Origin: CBDCVO01 sp965223085 | GTDB lineage: Bacteria > Pseudomonadota > Gammaproteobacteria > Ga0077536 | Length of the DNA: 64,000 bases | Reading direction: 5' to 3' | Assembly (NCBI GenBank): GCA_965223085.1 | Contig: OZ244981.1 | Coordinates: 930,001-994,000 of the forward strand | Shown: positions 61,799-64,000 of the stretch, piece after piece | Numbering within the stretch: position 1 is the stretch's first letter | Layout: every line of letters begins with the position of its first letter | The notes under the pieces: generated by a model | The model's database searches: none | What the model was told of the DNA's origin: nothing | Seen by the model: only the letters and a program-made list of their open reading frames with translations | Made by a program: the position numbers and the translations under genes

Positions 61799-62977
61799 AT
61801 GACCGCAGCTGTCATTGTTTCCACTGCCCGTACCCCCCTCGCGAAGAGCTGGCGAGGCTCGTTCAATATGACCCACGGCGCCACGCTAGGCGGGCACGTT
61901 GTGGCGGCAGCGCTGGATCGCGCTGGCCTGGATCCAGCGGAGCCCGCCGATGTGATCATGGGATGCGCCAACCCCGAAGGGGCAACCGGCTCGAACATTG
62001 CGCGCCAGATCGCCTTGCGAGCCGGAATGCCGGTCTCCATCCCCGGGATGACCGTGAATCGATTTTGTTCTTCGGGTTTGCAAACTGTGGCACTCGCTGC
62101 ACAGCGGATCCTGGCCGGTGAAGCCGAGTGCTTTGTAGCGGGCGGTGTGGAATCGATTTCCTGCGTGCAAAACGAAATGAACCAACACATGCTCAAGGAG
62201 TCTTGGTTGACCGAAAATAAACCGGCGATCTATTGGCCGATGCTGCAAACCGCCGAGATGGTTGCGAAACGGTACAAGATTTCGCGCGAAGACCAGGACC
62301 GTTACGGCGCGGAATCGCAGCAACGCGCATGCGCAGCCCGGGACGCTGGAAAATTTGACGACGAAATTGTGCCGCTCTCGACCACGATGAAAATCATCGA
62401 TAAAAATACCGGTACTGAGACCGAACGCGAGGTGACCGCTAGCCACGACGAAGGCATTCGCCCTGATACTACCTATGAAGGCGTGGCGCAAATCAAACCG
62501 GCGCTTGAAGGGGGTGTAATCGCGGCTGGTAACGCGTCGCAGTTCTCCGACGGCGCTGCCGCTCAGGTAATTATGAGCGAGCGCTTGGCGTCCGGTAAAG
62601 GGCTAGAACCGCTGGGGATTTTTCGCGGTTTCGCGGTTGCCGGTTGCGAACCAGACGAGATGGGGATCGGCCCGGTATTCGCGATCCCGAAATTGCTGCA
62701 AAACACCGGCCTGTCTATCGACGACATCGACTTGTGGGAACTCAACGAAGCGTTCGCGGTGCAGGTGCTGTACTGCCGTGATCAACTCGGCATTCCGAAC
62801 GATCGGTTGAACGTTAACGGGGGTTCGATAGCGGTAGGCCATCCCTATGGTATGACCGGTAGCCGCCTTACTGGCCACGCTTTGATCGAGGGTAAGCGAC
62901 GGGGTGCGAAAAACGTCGTCGTGACGATGTGCATCGGTGGCGGCATGGGCGCGGCCGGGCTATTCGAGGTGTGCTGA
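61799..62977 (+). CDS. Acetyl-CoA acetyltransferase / thiolase
   Basis: The 392-residue thiolase has the nucleophile Cys90 in VNRFCSSGLQTVALAAQ, His348 in GGSIAVGHPYGMTGSR and Cys378 in CIGGGMGAAG. It could be biosynthetic or beta-oxidation type; no fadB-like or phb gene is next to it, so I leave the symbol empty. A good AGGAG precedes the ATG. It ends 16 bases before the next gene, so the two are probably co-transcribed. Confidence 0.94.
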   Translation: MTAAVIVSTARTPLAKSWRGSFNMTHGATLGGHVVAAALDRAGLDPAEPADVIMGCANPEGATGSNIARQIALRAGMPVSIPGMTVNRFCSSGLQTVALAAQRILAGEAECFVAGGVESISCVQNEMNQHMLKESWLTENKPAIYWPMLQTAEMVAKRYKISREDQDRYGAESQQRACAARDAGKFDDEIVPLSTTMKIIDKNTGTETEREVTASHDEGIRPDTTYEGVAQIKPALEGGVIAAGNASQFSDGAAAQVIMSERLASGKGLEPLGIFRGFAVAGCEPDEMGIGPVFAIPKLLQNTGLSIDDIDLWELNEAFAVQVLYCRDQLGIPNDRLNVNGGSIAVGHPYGMTGSRLTGHALIEGKRRGAKNVVVTMCIGGGMGAAGLFEVC

Positions 62978-62993
62978 GAACGTCCCACATGGA

Positions 62994-63527
62994 ATGCCAC
63001 CTAAACGATTAGTGGCGCCATTGCCTGTGCTAGGGACGCCGCACGGACATCGCTATGAAGCCACGAAAATACTACTACGCCGCTACGGCCTGAACTTAGT
63101 ATTTGTATTACCGGGCGCGGAAATCCCAGCGAGCTATTGGGGCACACCCGAAGCAGGTCTTATTCGCGCCACACTCTACGCGCGTGCTGACACGCCGATG
63201 CATTCCGTCTTGCACGAAGCCAGCCATTACGTCTGTATGACGCCGACACGACGAACCACTTTGCATCGCGACGCTGGCGATGACGTAGCGGAAGAAAACG
63301 CCGTGTGTTACCTGTCGATTTTGCTTGCCGATCGGATCCCAGCTTACGGTCGTGGGCATATGTTTCGCGATATGGATAGTTGGGGCTACACGTTTCGCCT
63401 AGGTTCCGCTAGGCGTTGGTTCTATGCCGATGCAGACGACGCCCGCGCCTGGCTTGTAGCCAAGGATTTATTGCAAGGCACCGAGAAAGGTTTGCTCGAA
63501 TCCAAGCCCGTACTTGAATCTAGCTAG
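62994..63527 (+). CDS. Uncharacterised HExxH protein (putative metal-dependent hydrolase)
   Basis: The 177-residue product has HEASH at 74-78, fitting the zinc-metallopeptidase HExxH motif, with a possible third ligand in AEENAVCYLSILLADRI (Glu100/Glu101). No signal peptide or membrane segment is visible, so it is likely cytoplasmic. I do not recognise a named family. The ATG at 62994 was chosen because the 19-codon extension lies inside the thiolase gene. Its stop codon overlaps the stop of the convergent gene by 2 bases. Confidence 0.75.
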   Translation: MPPKRLVAPLPVLGTPHGHRYEATKILLRRYGLNLVFVLPGAEIPASYWGTPEAGLIRATLYARADTPMHSVLHEASHYVCMTPTRRTTLHRDAGDDVAEENAVCYLSILLADRIPAYGRGHMFRDMDSWGYTFRLGSARRWFYADADDARAWLVAKDLLQGTEKGLLESKPVLESS

Positions 63528-64000
63528 GGCATTGAGCCAGATCCCGCATCTACCGGCTCGAAAAACAACTCGGGCGACTGCGCCGAACCGGCAAAACCAT
63601 CCTCGCTTCCAACGCTCGCTCGCGGACCGGACTGCGGCGGTGGTACACGGCCTCCGCCGTTAGTTTTCTCTAGCACCAAGGTGTAGAGCCGCCCACTGTT
63701 CTGGTCCGCGTTGTATTGCACTTGATAGTGAAAATCACCTTGCAAACCCGACGCACTTTTGACCGCCTTGAAAAAATTTCCCGCATCGAAGTCACTCGCC
63801 GATAGTTCGAACAAAATCGCGCTATAGGGGGTATCGGCCCACGGCAACGAGGAGACGTTAATCGTGACCTCGCTCGGCGCAGGACCATGATTGCGCAAAG
63901 CGGCCACCACCACGACGATCTTGTCTTTACCTTCGTCCACACCTGCCAACACGTAGGCATCACCACTGGACTCGGCCGCCAACCTCACCGGTGTGTCGCG
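63524..64000 (-). CDS. Uncharacterised protein, C-terminal fragment (runs off right edge)
   Basis: The frame is open to the window edge and codes for 158 residues of a C-terminus. It shows a beta-rich part (GDAYVLAGVDEGKDKIVVVVAALRNHG split, then APSEVTINVSSLP) like accessory beta-sandwich domains of glycosidases, followed by a Gly/Pro-rich tail (GGGRVPPPQSG). No catalytic part is in the window, so the family is open. The internal GTG at 63988 is not needed as a start. Confidence 0.6.
   Translation of the reverse strand, partial: RDTPVRLAAESSGDAYVLAGVDEGKDKIVVVVAALRNHGPAPSEVTINVSSLPWADTPYSAILFELSASDFDAGNFFKAVKSASGLQGDFHYQVQYNADQNSGRLYTLVLEKTNGGGRVPPPQSGPRASVGSEDGFAGSAQSPELFFEPVDAGSGSMP

Overview
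The window reads as chromosomal DNA from a gammaproteobacterium, with no sign of plasmid, phage or transposon. Four conserved gene neighbourhoods support this: the tRNA-Tyr/Gly/Thr-tuf-tRNA-Trp-secE-nusG-rplKAJL-rpoBC run, followed directly by the str, S10 and spc ribosomal operons; topA-smg-dprA facing def-fmt-rsmB; a rhodanese-secB-gpsA run beside gpmI; and an MSHA-type pilus operon. The species cannot be named from the sequence. By eye, base composition is moderately GC-rich.

Positions 1-25000 hold the translation and transcription core, all on the minus strand, so it is transcribed from high to low coordinates. It starts at a tRNA operon promoter near 25027 and runs through three tRNAs, tuf copy 2, tRNA-Trp, secE, nusG, rplK, rplA, rplJ, rplL, rpoB and rpoC. 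A consensus promoter near 10984 then starts rpsL-rpsG-fusA-tuf copy 1 and the S10/spc genes down to a truncated rpsN. The two tuf copies are identical, and their codon usage is unlike that of their neighbours. A strong intrinsic terminator lies only a few bases after the predicted start of the rpsL transcript.

Positions 25300-30800 (minus) carry topA, smg, dprA and a LysM-domain protein, with a repeat-rich non-coding patch upstream of dprA. Positions 30900-41000 (plus) carry def-fmt-rsmB (formyl-Met processing and 16S rRNA methylation), a DUF4390 protein, the ntrY/ntrX two-component pair and the trkA/trkH potassium system. NtrX lacks the residues needed for sigma-54 activation. A class 1B-like pyrD (minus) and trmL (plus) follow.

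Positions 42500-57060 (minus) hold a hydantoinase-B gene interrupted by an in-frame TAG, and a complete-looking MSHA-type IV pilus operon: mshI, a PilN-like gene, J, K, L, M, N, E, G, a major pilin, then minor pilins C, D, O and P. The hydantoinase gene sits where mshQ is usually found. MshE has an N-terminal region of the c-di-GMP-binding MshEN type.

Positions 57200-64000 carry gpsA, secB and a membrane rhodanese (minus), then gpmI, a MAPEG protein, a thiolase and an uncharacterised HExxH protein (plus). A partial gene enters from the right edge on the minus strand. I found no CRISPR array, insertion sequence or prophage. The best candidates for unusual biology are the TAG-interrupted hyuB, the promoter/terminator arrangement before rpsL, the degenerate NtrX, and the identical, oddly encoded tuf pair.
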